The notes under the pieces were generated by a model. The model saw nothing but the letters and a program-made list of their open reading frames with translations. It was not told the origin of the DNA and made no database searches. From Chloroflexota bacterium (lineage in GTDB: Bacteria > Chloroflexota > Limnocylindria > QHBO01): DNA of 64,000 bases. A program made the translations under genes and the position numbers. Where the stretch lies: positions 4,800-68,799 of the forward strand of contig VBKA01000020.1 in the NCBI GenBank assembly GCA_005879815.1, in the 5' to 3' direction. Below, in pieces: positions 33,506 to 41,655 of this stretch. Every line of letters begins with the position of its first letter. Within the stretch, counting starts at the first letter, position 1.

Positions 33506-35814
33506 CGAGGCGTGGCCTCGACAGGATCCAGCGGCCGCGCAAGCGAGGGATGGAGCGCCTTCCACACCCGCTCGGGAGAGAGTGGCAACTCGCGAACCGC
33601 GACACCTGTGGCGTCGCAAACGGCTGCCGCGACGGCTGGCGCCACAGGCAGGAGCGCGCCCTCGCTCATGCCCTTCGCGCCGTACGGGCCCGGCCCGTCG
33701 GCGTTCTCGATCGCGTCGCTCTCCATTCGCATTGGCAGGTCCATGCTGGTCGGAATCCGGTAGTCGATCGCGCCGAGGTTCCTGATGCGGCCGGCCTCGT
33801 CGAGGATGTAGTGCTCCATCAGCGTGTGGCCGAGGCCCATGACCGCGGCGCCCTCGTCCTGGCCCCGAACCTGAAGCGGGTTGAGCGCCTTGCCCACGTC
33901 TGACACGGTGACGTGGCGCATCACGGTCACGTCGCCGGTCTCGCGATCGACATCCACCTCCACAGCGGTGCAGTTGAACTCGTAGAACGCCGAGGTGCCA
34001 CCAAGCGGGTGCTCGGGATCGGCCTCCTTGCGCGCCTCGCCGACGCCGATGACCTCGCCTCCGAGGCGTCCCAGCCCACGGACGAGCACGTCGCGCACGG
34101 GCAGGATGCGATCGGCGAGGCGCACCTCTCCGCGATCGACTGTGACATCACTCTCGGGCACCCCTTCGAGTCGCACGGCCATCGCGCGGATCTTCGCCTG
34201 GATGTCGCGGCACGCGCCGAGGACGGCATTGCCCATCAGCACCGACGAGCGGCTGGCCGAGGTCTGCTGGTCATATGGCACGACCGCCGTGTCCCCCATG
34301 ACGACGGTCACCCACTCCAGCGGTGCGCCGAGCTCGTCCGCAGCGATCTGGGCGAAGATCGTGCGGGCGCCCTGGCCCATGTCGGACGTGCCCGCGTGAA
34401 TAACCACGCTGCCATCGGCGAGGAGGCGTACCGTCGAGTACGAGAGCCCCGTCGTCGGGCCGGACTTGAGCCCAACCGCGATACCCCGCCCCCTGCCGTC
34501 CGACGGACGCTGCTGCCAGCCGATCATCTCGCCCGCCCGGCTCACCGCCATCGCCCAATCGCCGTCAGCAGGCGTCTCGTGCGGGATGAAGGCCTCGCCT
34601 GGCCGCGGCAGGTTGCGCAGCCGGAGCTCAAGGGGGTCGATCTCGAGCAGCCTGGCCGCTTCGTTCATGTTCGACTCGACCGCCCAGATCTGCTGGGGAT
34701 TGCCAAAGCCGCGGAACGCGGTCGAGGGCACGGTGTGTGAAAGGACGCTGCGGGCGACGATCCGCACGGCCGGGACGCGGTACGGCCCGTTCGCGGTGTA
34801 GCTGCCTTTGGCCACGGTCCGGTCCGCAATGTCGGCGTAAGCGCCGATCAGGTAGTTCGCGTCGATGTCTCGAAACACGAGCGTGCCGTCACGGCGAAAG
34901 CCCGCTCGCACGCGGACCTGCGCGGCGCCCCGGCGGACGGCCTGGAACGTCTCCTCGAGCGTCAGGACAAGGCGGACGAGGCGGCCCGTCTTTCGGGCCA
35001 TGAAGGCGAGGAGCGGCTCGTACTTGGCGTGCTGCTTCCCGCCGAACGCTCCGCCCGGATCGGGCGCGAAGACGCGTACCTTCGAGAGCGGAAGCTCGGT
35101 CAGGTCGGCGATGACGCGCTGGAGCCAGTACGGGTGCTGGATCGAGCTCCAGATCGCGATCCCGTCGCCGAAGGGCGCGGCCATGAAGGCATGCGGCTCG
35201 ATCGCGAACTGGGTGACCATCGGGAACGTGTACGTGCCCTCTATCACAACGTTCGCCTCGGCCTCCGCCGCACCGACGTCGCCCCAGCCGTAGCGGTGCT
35301 CGCGCAGCACGTTGCTGTTCGCGAGCGGATCGCCCGGACGGAGCGACGGGTCCTGAACGAGCGGTGCGTCCGGCGCGAGCGATCCTGCGATCGTGTGGAC
35401 GGCCGGCAGCTCCTCATAGTCGACTCGGACGAGTCCCGCCGCCTCCTCCGCGGCGTCGACCGTCTCGGCGGCAACGGCCGCGATGGGCTCGCCGTGGTAC
35501 TTCGTCTCGCGGTCAGCGAGCACGGGCCGATCGCGCCGCTGCGGCCCAAAGCGCGGCATTGGTCGGGGGAGGTCGGCGGCGGTCAGGACGAGCCTTACCC
35601 CGGGCACTGCCAACGCCGATCTGGTGTCGATGGCCTTGAGTCGCGCGCGCGCCGCGTCGACGGTGACCAGCTTGACCCGAAGCGCGTCGGCGTGGGGAAG
35701 GTCCGCGACGTACTCCTGGCGACCCGTGACACGCTCGAGGCCGCCGACGCGCGGCGCAGTCGCCCCCACGCCTGAGGCTCGCGGCGCCGCTCCTCGCTCG
35801 TCCTCGACGTTCAT
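33502..35814 (-). CDS. xanthine dehydrogenase family protein, molybdopterin-binding large subunit
   Basis: 770 residues. The first domain (VTGRQEYVADLPHADALRVK) and the Moco domains are complete. PGGAFGGKQHAKYEPL and TAFRGFGNPQ contact the cofactor, and GAKGMSEGALLPVAPA supplies the catalytic Glu. TAFRGFG differs from the AYxCSFR loop of form I CO dehydrogenase, so CO oxidation is unlikely. Expected chemistry is water-derived hydroxylation of an N-heterocycle, aldehyde or aromatic. It overlaps the Fe-S gene upstream and the dikinase gene downstream by four bases each. Confidence 0.93.
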   Translation of the reverse strand: MNVEDERGAAPRASGVGATAPRVGGLERVTGRQEYVADLPHADALRVKLVTVDAARARLKAIDTRSALAVPGVRLVLTAADLPRPMPRFGPQRRDRPVLADRETKYHGEPIAAVAAETVDAAEEAAGLVRVDYEELPAVHTIAGSLAPDAPLVQDPSLRPGDPLANSNVLREHRYGWGDVGAAEAEANVVIEGTYTFPMVTQFAIEPHAFMAAPFGDGIAIWSSIQHPYWLQRVIADLTELPLSKVRVFAPDPGGAFGGKQHAKYEPLLAFMARKTGRLVRLVLTLEETFQAVRRGAAQVRVRAGFRRDGTLVFRDIDANYLIGAYADIADRTVAKGSYTANGPYRVPAVRIVARSVLSHTVPSTAFRGFGNPQQIWAVESNMNEAARLLEIDPLELRLRNLPRPGEAFIPHETPADGDWAMAVSRAGEMIGWQQRPSDGRGRGIAVGLKSGPTTGLSYSTVRLLADGSVVIHAGTSDMGQGARTIFAQIAADELGAPLEWVTVVMGDTAVVPYDQQTSASRSSVLMGNAVLGACRDIQAKIRAMAVRLEGVPESDVTVDRGEVRLADRILPVRDVLVRGLGRLGGEVIGVGEARKEADPEHPLGGTSAFYEFNCTAVEVDVDRETGDVTVMRHVTVSDVGKALNPLQVRGQDEGAAVMGLGHTLMEHYILDEAGRIRNLGAIDYRIPTSMDLPMRMESDAIENADGPGPYGAKGMSEGALLPVAPAVAAAVCDATGVAVRELPLSPERVWKALHPSLARPLDPVEATPR

Positions 35815-36383
35815 TGCGGCGCCAGCTCCGCGTCGGGCGTGGCCGCCCGGTCACCCAGCGCCCGCAGTCGTGCGGACCGCGCGGCCAGGTCGTCGTCGGC
35901 GATGGCGTCCGCGTCCGCGGCATCGGCCGCCATGAGCACTGCCTCGATGATCTGCTCGTACCCGGCGCAACGGCAGAGGTTCCCGGCGAGGCCTTCTTCG
36001 ACCTGAGCACGCGTCGGATGGGGCGCGTCCGTGAGCAGCGCATGAGCAGATACGAGCTGGCCCGGGATGCAGAAGCCGCATTGGGCGGCGCCCGTCTCGA
36101 GGAAGGAGCGCTGCACCGGGCTCAGCCGGCCGTCGACCGCCAGGCCCTCCACCGTCGTGACAGACGCGCCGTCCGCTTCGACGCCCAGCACCAGGCACGA
36201 ATCGACGCTGTGGCCGTCAAGGAGGACCGTGCACGCCCCGCACTCCCCGACGAGACAGCACTCCTTCGTCCCCGTCAGGCCAAGATCCTCGCGCAGGACG
36301 TCAAGGAGCGTGTGGTGAGCGAGAACCTCGATCGAGCGCGAGCGTCCGTTGACCGTCAGCTCGAGGGGGCGGCGGTTCGTCAT
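35811..36383 (-). CDS. (2Fe-2S) subunit of a molybdenum hydroxylase
   Basis: 190 residues. The plant-ferredoxin-type cluster ligands are C-x4-C-x2-C in CCLVGECGAC plus a later Cys; the helical domain binds the second cluster through CGFCIPG and NLCRCAGY. It shuttles electrons from Moco to FAD. The C-terminal 35 residues are an acidic Ala/Asp-rich extension beyond the family core. It overlaps its neighbours by four bases on both sides. Confidence 0.95.
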   Translation of the reverse strand: MTNRRPLELTVNGRSRSIEVLAHHTLLDVLREDLGLTGTKECCLVGECGACTVLLDGHSVDSCLVLGVEADGASVTTVEGLAVDGRLSPVQRSFLETGAAQCGFCIPGQLVSAHALLTDAPHPTRAQVEEGLAGNLCRCAGYEQIIEAVLMAADAADADAIADDDLAARSARLRALGDRAATPDAELAPQ

Positions 36384-37249
36384 GGAGCCTGGGCCGAGGC
36401 GAGCCGATCGATCGCCGCTTTGACGCCACGCAGCCCGAGGACGCGGAGCATCGCCAGCCGGTACTCCGGGCTTGCGCGCATCGAGGTCGGCGACGGGCTC
36501 GCACCAGCGAATAACCGATCGAGGAGACCGGCCTTGTCGGTGTCAGGCAGACTCGGATCGGCGAGGCGGCCGGAATCGTCGATCGCCAGCACAGGGCGCG
36601 GGCCGACACTGCCGTACGCGATCCGTGTCTTGCCGTCCGGGGTCACGGCGCATGCGAGCGTCACCGACGCCAGGTCGTGGCCGCGCCGTCGCGTGCGGCG
36701 GAGGTGGACACTGCCGCGCGAACTCGTCGGTCTCGGAAGCTCGATCGCGACGACCAGCTCCCCTCTTGCCAGCGTCGTGACGCCCGAGCGCACGAAGAAC
36801 TCCTCGAGCGGCAGGTGCCGCGTCCCGCTCGGGCCGGTGGCGACGATCAGCGCGCCGTACGCAAGCAAGGCGGGGGCGGTATCCGCCGCCGGTGAGGCGT
36901 TGCACATGTTGCCGACGAGCGTCGCCCGGTTCCGTATCTGGACAGAACCGACGAACAGCGCGGACTCCGCGAGGGCAGGGTAGTCGCGCCTCACCCGGGA
37001 GTCGGCGGCAATGTCGGTCATCGTCGTGAGTGCCCCGAAGCGCAGGTAGCCGTCGTCGTCCCGAATGTCGCCGTCCAGCTCGTCGATGCCCTTCATGTCG
37101 ACGACGACTCGAGGACGCAGCGAGCCGTCGCGTAAGCGGATGATCAGGTCAGTCCCGCCGGCAAGCGGCCGCGCCTCGGGTCCATACTCGGCGAGCAAGG
37201 AAGTAGCTTGGGCAAGTTCGCTCGGGCGTTCGTATTCGAACGGTCGCAT
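36380..37249 (-). CDS. FAD-binding subunit of a molybdenum hydroxylase
   Basis: 289 residues of the CoxM/XdhB type. FAD pyrophosphate loops are LAGGTDLIIRLRDG (about 35-48) and the GNMCNASPAADTAPALLAYGA segment. The CO_deh_flav_C domain follows. It passes electrons from the Fe-S clusters to the final acceptor. It begins immediately after the stop of the HPr-kinase-like gene with no spacer. Confidence 0.95.
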   Translation of the reverse strand: MRPFEYERPSELAQATSLLAEYGPEARPLAGGTDLIIRLRDGSLRPRVVVDMKGIDELDGDIRDDDGYLRFGALTTMTDIAADSRVRRDYPALAESALFVGSVQIRNRATLVGNMCNASPAADTAPALLAYGALIVATGPSGTRHLPLEEFFVRSGVTTLARGELVVAIELPRPTSSRGSVHLRRTRRRGHDLASVTLACAVTPDGKTRIAYGSVGPRPVLAIDDSGRLADPSLPDTDKAGLLDRLFAGASPSPTSMRASPEYRLAMLRVLGLRGVKAAIDRLASAQAP

Positions 37250-38146
37250 CTAGCCGGCCTCGAGGACCCGCTCCACCTGGTCCAGGAGAACCTGCGGGGT
37301 CGCCGCTCGCACGAAGAAGTACGGGCGATCGCTGAACCGGCGCACGAAGTCGGCCCGCGCCCTGCGGAGGTCGTCGGTGTCGACGAGCGGCATGGGAAAG
37401 CCGGGCGCAAGGACCTCGTTCAGCAGGAAATAGTTCTGGACAGAGTGGAACGTCTGGAATTGGCGCTCAAACGGGATCATCTCGACGCACGACGGGTCGT
37501 AATTGCCGTCGATGGCGGGCACGATCACGAGGTCGACCTCGCTTGGCCCGCTGTACGTCTCCCAGCTCGGCAGTGAGCCAAAGAACTTCTGCGCTCCGGC
37601 CTCGGCACCCGCCTTGTCGGCGCGCTCGGTCCCCTCGCTCCGCTTCTTGAGGAATGGCTGGAGGGAGCCCATGACCGTCGCGCCCTGCACGTCGATGATG
37701 GTGGTCTCCGTCGAGACCAGCATGGCGCCGCGCCTGCAGGCCTCGATCTGGCCCATCGACTTGCCGTGGTTCGATTCGCCGCCGAGGAGCAGGATCGTTC
37801 GGTCTCGGTAGCGAACTGCTGATGCGTGGAACGGGTGGAGGCCCTGTTGCTCCATGCGCAGGGCGAGCATCGTCACGATCACCTTCTGGATCGGCCCTGC
37901 CGGCCAGTCGCCACGGAACGTCATTTGCCGTCCGTCGTAGGCGATCTCCTTTTCCTCGTCCTGGAGCCAGACGATGTCGGGCTCGGCCAGGCTGACCTCA
38001 GACAGGATCCGAACGTCCGCGAGCCGGTAATTCAGGAAGCTCATGTCGTCCAGGACATGCTCCCTCGACCGCGAGCCGGAGACGTCGATCCGGAGGCGGG
38101 CCGGGCCCGCTGCAAACTCCTCCCGGAGCTGAAGAGCCACGCTCAT
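37250..38146 (-). CDS. HPr kinase-like P-loop protein
   Basis: 298 residues, not a standard annotation target. The centre reads HPFHASAVRYRDRTILLLGG then ESNHGKS, a Walker A of the GxxxxGKS type at residues 122-130. His before a strand and P-loop, as here, is how HprK/P-like kinase domains begin. The N-terminal 100 residues and C-terminal 120 residues have no motif I recognise. HprK enzymes phosphorylate a Ser on a carrier protein. Its place between a phosphohistidine protein and a Mo hydroxylase suggests it phosphorylates or senses a component of that operon, but this is inference. Confidence 0.6.
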   Translation of the reverse strand: MSVALQLREEFAAGPARLRIDVSGSRSREHVLDDMSFLNYRLADVRILSEVSLAEPDIVWLQDEEKEIAYDGRQMTFRGDWPAGPIQKVIVTMLALRMEQQGLHPFHASAVRYRDRTILLLGGESNHGKSMGQIEACRRGAMLVSTETTIIDVQGATVMGSLQPFLKKRSEGTERADKAGAEAGAQKFFGSLPSWETYSGPSEVDLVIVPAIDGNYDPSCVEMIPFERQFQTFHSVQNYFLLNEVLAPGFPMPLVDTDDLRRARADFVRRFSDRPYFFVRAATPQVLLDQVERVLEAG

Positions 38147-38173
38147 GAGCCCGGTTCGCGAGCGGCCAGGGCG

Positions 38174-39970
38174 CTAGCTCCCGATCGCGGCCGCGGCCGG
38201 CGACTCCGCGTTCACCGCGCGGGCAACCACCTCGACGCGCCCGGCGCCCCCATCGATCCTGATCCGATCGCCGGTGGCGATCCTCGCCGTGGCGACCGAG
38301 GTGCCAGTCACGGCCGGGATGCCGAACGCGCGCGACAGGACGGCCGGGTGCGAGGTCGTCCCGCCGGTGTCAGTCACGAGCCCGGCGATCTTGGTGAAGA
38401 GCACGACCCAGGCCGGGTTCGTCATCTGGCACACGAGGATCTCCCCGTCCTCGACCTGGTCGAATTCGTCGACGGTCCGAACGACCCGGGCGGTCCCCTC
38501 AAGGACGCCCGGCGATGCCCCGATCCCCGTGATGACGGTGTGGTCCTCCGACTGCTTCTGGTGGAAGCGATCCGGGTAACCCCAGTTCACCCAATACGGG
38601 AACGCGAGCTGTGACGGCGTCACCGTGCCGACCCAGTCGCGCGGGCGAAGCTTGGCCTGCTCATCGCGCTCGCGCCGCCGCTGGGCCACCAGCGCGCGGG
38701 CTTCGATCGCCTCCACGCTGCCGATCAGCTGCCGCAGCTCGTTGTACCGCAGGAAGATCACATCGTCCGGTTGGTTGAGATGGCCGGACTCGACGAGCTT
38801 TTGGCCCACGGCAAGCAGGACCAGCCGCAGATGAGCGTTGGCGCCCTGGTCGATGTAGAAGTGGTGATCGGGCGTTAGCGGCGCCATCCGGAGGTTCACC
38901 TCGTTCGCCGCGCGCATCTCCTCGAGCGCATCGCCGGTCAGACCCTGGAGGATCTCGCGGGATGCCACCTCGATGTCCTCACGCATGGCAGAGATCGCGC
39001 CCGGAAAGTCGTAATCGGTCTCGTAGTAACCGCGCACGAGCTCGAGGATGGGCTCCATCTGCTCGCGGACCGTTCGGTAGATGAACTCGTGGCTCCAGAC
39101 GGCATGCCAGCCGAACTCGCGCTGGTACGGCTCGACGCGTTCGGCAATGAAGCGGCGTCCGCGCTCTGATGCTCCCAGAGCCTGCGCGATCGGCGCGCCG
39201 TTTTCCCGGGCGAAGGCCCGGCGCAGCTCCTGGTCGTCGCGAACCTCGTTCTTCATGCGCCAGAGCGCCTCGATCGAGTCCCAGTTCCGGTCCGAGGCCG
39301 AGTTCTGGAGCCGCCCGAGCAGCTGCTCGTCGACCTTGCCGCGGGTCTTCTCCATGACGGACCGCAGGTTGAGCGTCGCGGAAAACTGGGCGAAGTTCAG
39401 CATCCAGTGGATCTTCCAGTGACGGTCGTGGATGTCGATCGCGTCCTCGAGAAGGCAGGCGACCTCGGCGAGGGTCATCCCTTCCGTCGCGTCGAGCCGT
39501 TCCTCCAGGTAGACGAAATTGCGCTCCATCTCGGGTCGCAGGCGATCCCGCCACCAGTCGGCGAAGTCGCGACCGTAGATCGGCAGGACGGTGTCGAGGT
39601 ATGCGCCCATCGTCGCTCGGAAGTTGGCGTCGCGCGGGACCCGCGCCTGGTAACGGGAGCTGTACTCCGTGCCTTCGATGTGGAGATCCGGATCGGCCGG
39701 GATAGCCGTCGTGTAGACGTAGCCGTTCACATTCTTGGCGAGCCAGTCGACCGCGAATGGCGTTCCGAACCTCCTGAACATGTGATCGCAGCTGAGCCAC
39801 CAGCCACCGATGTCGAAGAACATCGGACTCACGGGGTTTGGGATGTGGAGGTCGTCGTAGACCCAGAAGAGTTCCTTTTCGGCATCCGAATCCCACACGA
39901 CTGGGAAGGACTCGTCACCAAGGAACTGGCCGAGGACCTCATCTGTCGCTGCCACGGGCTGGTCCTCCAC
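38174..39970 (-). CDS. PEP-utilising-enzyme mobile-domain protein
   Basis: 598 residues. Only the last 90 match a well-known domain: GIGASPGVLEGTARVV then DTGGTTSHPAVLSRAFGIP, the swivelling phosphohistidine domain with His at about 541. Residues 1-500 are helical (WVYDDLHIPNPVSPMF at the start) and resemble the middle parts of PEP synthase-like and phenylphosphate synthase-type proteins. No ATP-grasp domain is present, so phosphate must come from elsewhere, plausibly from the dikinase-like protein encoded at the end of the same operon. It is the first gene of that operon; overlapping palindromes lie 49-66 bases upstream. Confidence 0.8.
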   Translation of the reverse strand: MEDQPVAATDEVLGQFLGDESFPVVWDSDAEKELFWVYDDLHIPNPVSPMFFDIGGWWLSCDHMFRRFGTPFAVDWLAKNVNGYVYTTAIPADPDLHIEGTEYSSRYQARVPRDANFRATMGAYLDTVLPIYGRDFADWWRDRLRPEMERNFVYLEERLDATEGMTLAEVACLLEDAIDIHDRHWKIHWMLNFAQFSATLNLRSVMEKTRGKVDEQLLGRLQNSASDRNWDSIEALWRMKNEVRDDQELRRAFARENGAPIAQALGASERGRRFIAERVEPYQREFGWHAVWSHEFIYRTVREQMEPILELVRGYYETDYDFPGAISAMREDIEVASREILQGLTGDALEEMRAANEVNLRMAPLTPDHHFYIDQGANAHLRLVLLAVGQKLVESGHLNQPDDVIFLRYNELRQLIGSVEAIEARALVAQRRRERDEQAKLRPRDWVGTVTPSQLAFPYWVNWGYPDRFHQKQSEDHTVITGIGASPGVLEGTARVVRTVDEFDQVEDGEILVCQMTNPAWVVLFTKIAGLVTDTGGTTSHPAVLSRAFGIPAVTGTSVATARIATGDRIRIDGGAGRVEVVARAVNAESPAAAAIGS

Positions 39971-40018
39971 CGCCGCTCCGGACTCCAGCTTCCGCCGGAA
40001 GGGGCCGCCGGCGCCGAG

Positions 40019-40036
40019 TGATCGATCATCGATGAT
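40019..40036. promoter_or_regulatory. overlapping palindromes upstream of the dikinase/Mo operon
   Basis: TGATCGATCA (40019-40028) and ATCATCGATGAT (40025-40036) are perfect palindromes that overlap by four bases, in the 231-base divergent spacer 39971-40201. They could be an operator for the leftward operon. No regulator gene is adjacent. Confidence 0.4.
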
Positions 40037-40201
40037 GATACAGATCGCCCAACAGCGAGCACTCCGCGAGGCTGACTCTGGACGAGTACGAAGAGCTAGG
40101 CTGTCCCGATGGGCCGATGTCCACAGCGGGCGCCTGAGGGCGGCGGGCCTGGGTGTGATGAAAAGGTTCCCACGCGCGGCGAGGCAATGTGAGGCGGTCT
40201 G

Positions 40202-41062
40202 GTGAACGGTGAGTCGTCTGATCGGGCCACCGACCTCGTCCTGGAGGGTCCACCGCCCGAGTCATTCCGCCCGAGCTGGCTGGCACTCCTCTTTGCAGTG
40301 GTCGTCGCAGTGCTGGTGGGAACCGCCGTCGGTTATCGGATCGGCGCCAGCCCAACTGCCACTCCGCAGCTTGCCGCACTCCCGAGCCTGAGCCCACTCC
40401 CAACGCCGATCGCGTCTCCGTCACCCACCCCGTCCGCGGTTGCCGTGTACTTTGGAATCGAGGCGTCCAGGGGCCTGTTGAAGCAAGGCACCTACGCGTA
40501 CCTGAACGTCGACGGGACGTCCTTTACCAACGTCCGCTTTAGCGTGCCCGCTGGCTGGACCTGGAGCGGGCGATCTCTCAGCAAGGGCGGCGGCGGTGCG
40601 CCCCACGGAGCCGCCATCTTCTTCTTCGACGCGGAGGTGCAGGTCTATGCGGATCCATGCCATTGGGCTGCAGTTCAGTCGCATCCGCCGACCGGCTCCT
40701 CGGCTGCCGATCTCATGGCCGCCCTAGCCGCCCAGCCCTTGCGGCGGGCGACCACGCCCAGCAAGCGCCCGGCAAACGCACCAGGTCTTGCCAATGGCTG
40801 GCAAGGCATGTCGATCCAGCTGACCGTGCCTGACCGCATCAACTTCGCAGACTGCGACAAAGGCCAGTACCGGAGCTGGGGCCCCGACAACGAGGCTCGC
40901 ACCCATGAGGGTCCAGGGCAGCGCGACATTGTGTGGGCAGTGGATCTAGGCCCCTACGACCGCCTCATCATCGATGCCTCTTGGTTCCCGGGTACGCCTG
41001 CCGAAGTGAAGTCTGAAATCGAGACCATTCTCAGATCGATGGCCGCCGGCCACTGGGGGTGA
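40202..41062 (+). CDS. membrane-anchored protein of unknown function
   Basis: 286 residues from a GTG. Residues about 25-48 are one transmembrane helix (WLALLFAVVVAVLVGTAVGY), followed by a Pro/Ser/Thr-rich stalk (residues about 50-80) and an extracytoplasmic domain of about 200 residues. That domain has WTWSGRSLSKGG, DPCHWAAVQ and a final DLGPYDRLIIDASWF helix-strand; two Cys may pair. The layout recurs in proteins I associate with Chloroflexota, with no known function. Confidence 0.75.
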   Translation: MNGESSDRATDLVLEGPPPESFRPSWLALLFAVVVAVLVGTAVGYRIGASPTATPQLAALPSLSPLPTPIASPSPTPSAVAVYFGIEASRGLLKQGTYAYLNVDGTSFTNVRFSVPAGWTWSGRSLSKGGGGAPHGAAIFFFDAEVQVYADPCHWAAVQSHPPTGSSAADLMAALAAQPLRRATTPSKRPANAPGLANGWQGMSIQLTVPDRINFADCDKGQYRSWGPDNEARTHEGPGQRDIVWAVDLGPYDRLIIDASWFPGTPAEVKSEIETILRSMAAGHWG

Positions 41063-41077
41063 GCCGCTCATACACGC

Positions 41078-41146
41078 GTGCGAGCGCTGTGCTAACGAAA
41101 TTGGCGCCAGGGGCGGCGTGGTCTTCCCGTCAGTTATGCTGTCTCG
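41078..41146. repeat. dispersed intergenic repeat, copy A
   Basis: 69 bases matching copy B at 43764-43829: 22 of 24 at the left end and 24 of 25 at the right end, with a diverged centre. The right end includes the stop codon and last codons of the response regulator gene on the minus strand. Confidence 0.7.
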
Positions 41147-41541
41147 TCCTCGCCAACGAAGCTGCGCACCATGGCCTCCAAGTCGGCTACTTGGAAGGGC
41201 TTCCGCAGGGTTCGAACCCTCGGATCCTTGGCGATCTCCTCCGCGCGCTCCTCCAAGCCCAGGAGGTCTCCGGTGCAGATGATGATGGGCAGCTCGCTGA
41301 GTTCGGCATCTTGGCGGACGGCCTTCAGCACGTCCCAGCCCGCGAGCCCGTTGCGGCGCCCACGCAGGTCGATGATCAGGAGTTCTGGCCGGCTCTGCCG
41401 GATTGGCTCGACATTGCGGATGGCGTCGACATCGATGGTGGTGACGTCGTAGCCGGAGTCCTCTTCAAGCAGCGAGTGCATGAGCTGCAGGAACTCCTGG
41501 TTGTCGTTGACGACGGTGATACGCGGATTGCGATCGACCAT
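41134..41541 (-). CDS. single-domain response regulator
   Basis: 135 residues of one receiver domain with no output domain. The phosphorylated Asp is in LLIIDLRG, the switch Thr in IIICTGD and the conserved Lys in LRKPF. The acidic pocket near the N terminus is VVNDNQEF, so one of the two usual acids is Asn. It likely relays phosphate or controls a partner by docking. No histidine kinase is nearby. Its 3' end lies in repeat copy A. Confidence 0.9.
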   Translation of the reverse strand: MVDRNPRITVVNDNQEFLQLMHSLLEEDSGYDVTTIDVDAIRNVEPIRQSRPELLIIDLRGRRNGLAGWDVLKAVRQDAELSELPIIICTGDLLGLEERAEEIAKDPRVRTLRKPFQVADLEAMVRSFVGEDETA

Positions 41542-41655
41542 CCCGATTGTCCTCAGGGAGTGGCATTCGCAGTGTAAGCCTGGCTCTGCGCACGATCCAC
41601 GTGCGCTTGGAGGAAGGGTGGTCGAAGGCTCGTCGTCAAAAGGGGGGCCTCACCC

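Noticed and set aside
33502..35814. Form I aerobic CO dehydrogenase large subunit
   Set aside because: The active-site loop reads TAFRGFG, not the AYxCSFR loop of CO dehydrogenase; it belongs to the broader xanthine-dehydrogenase family.
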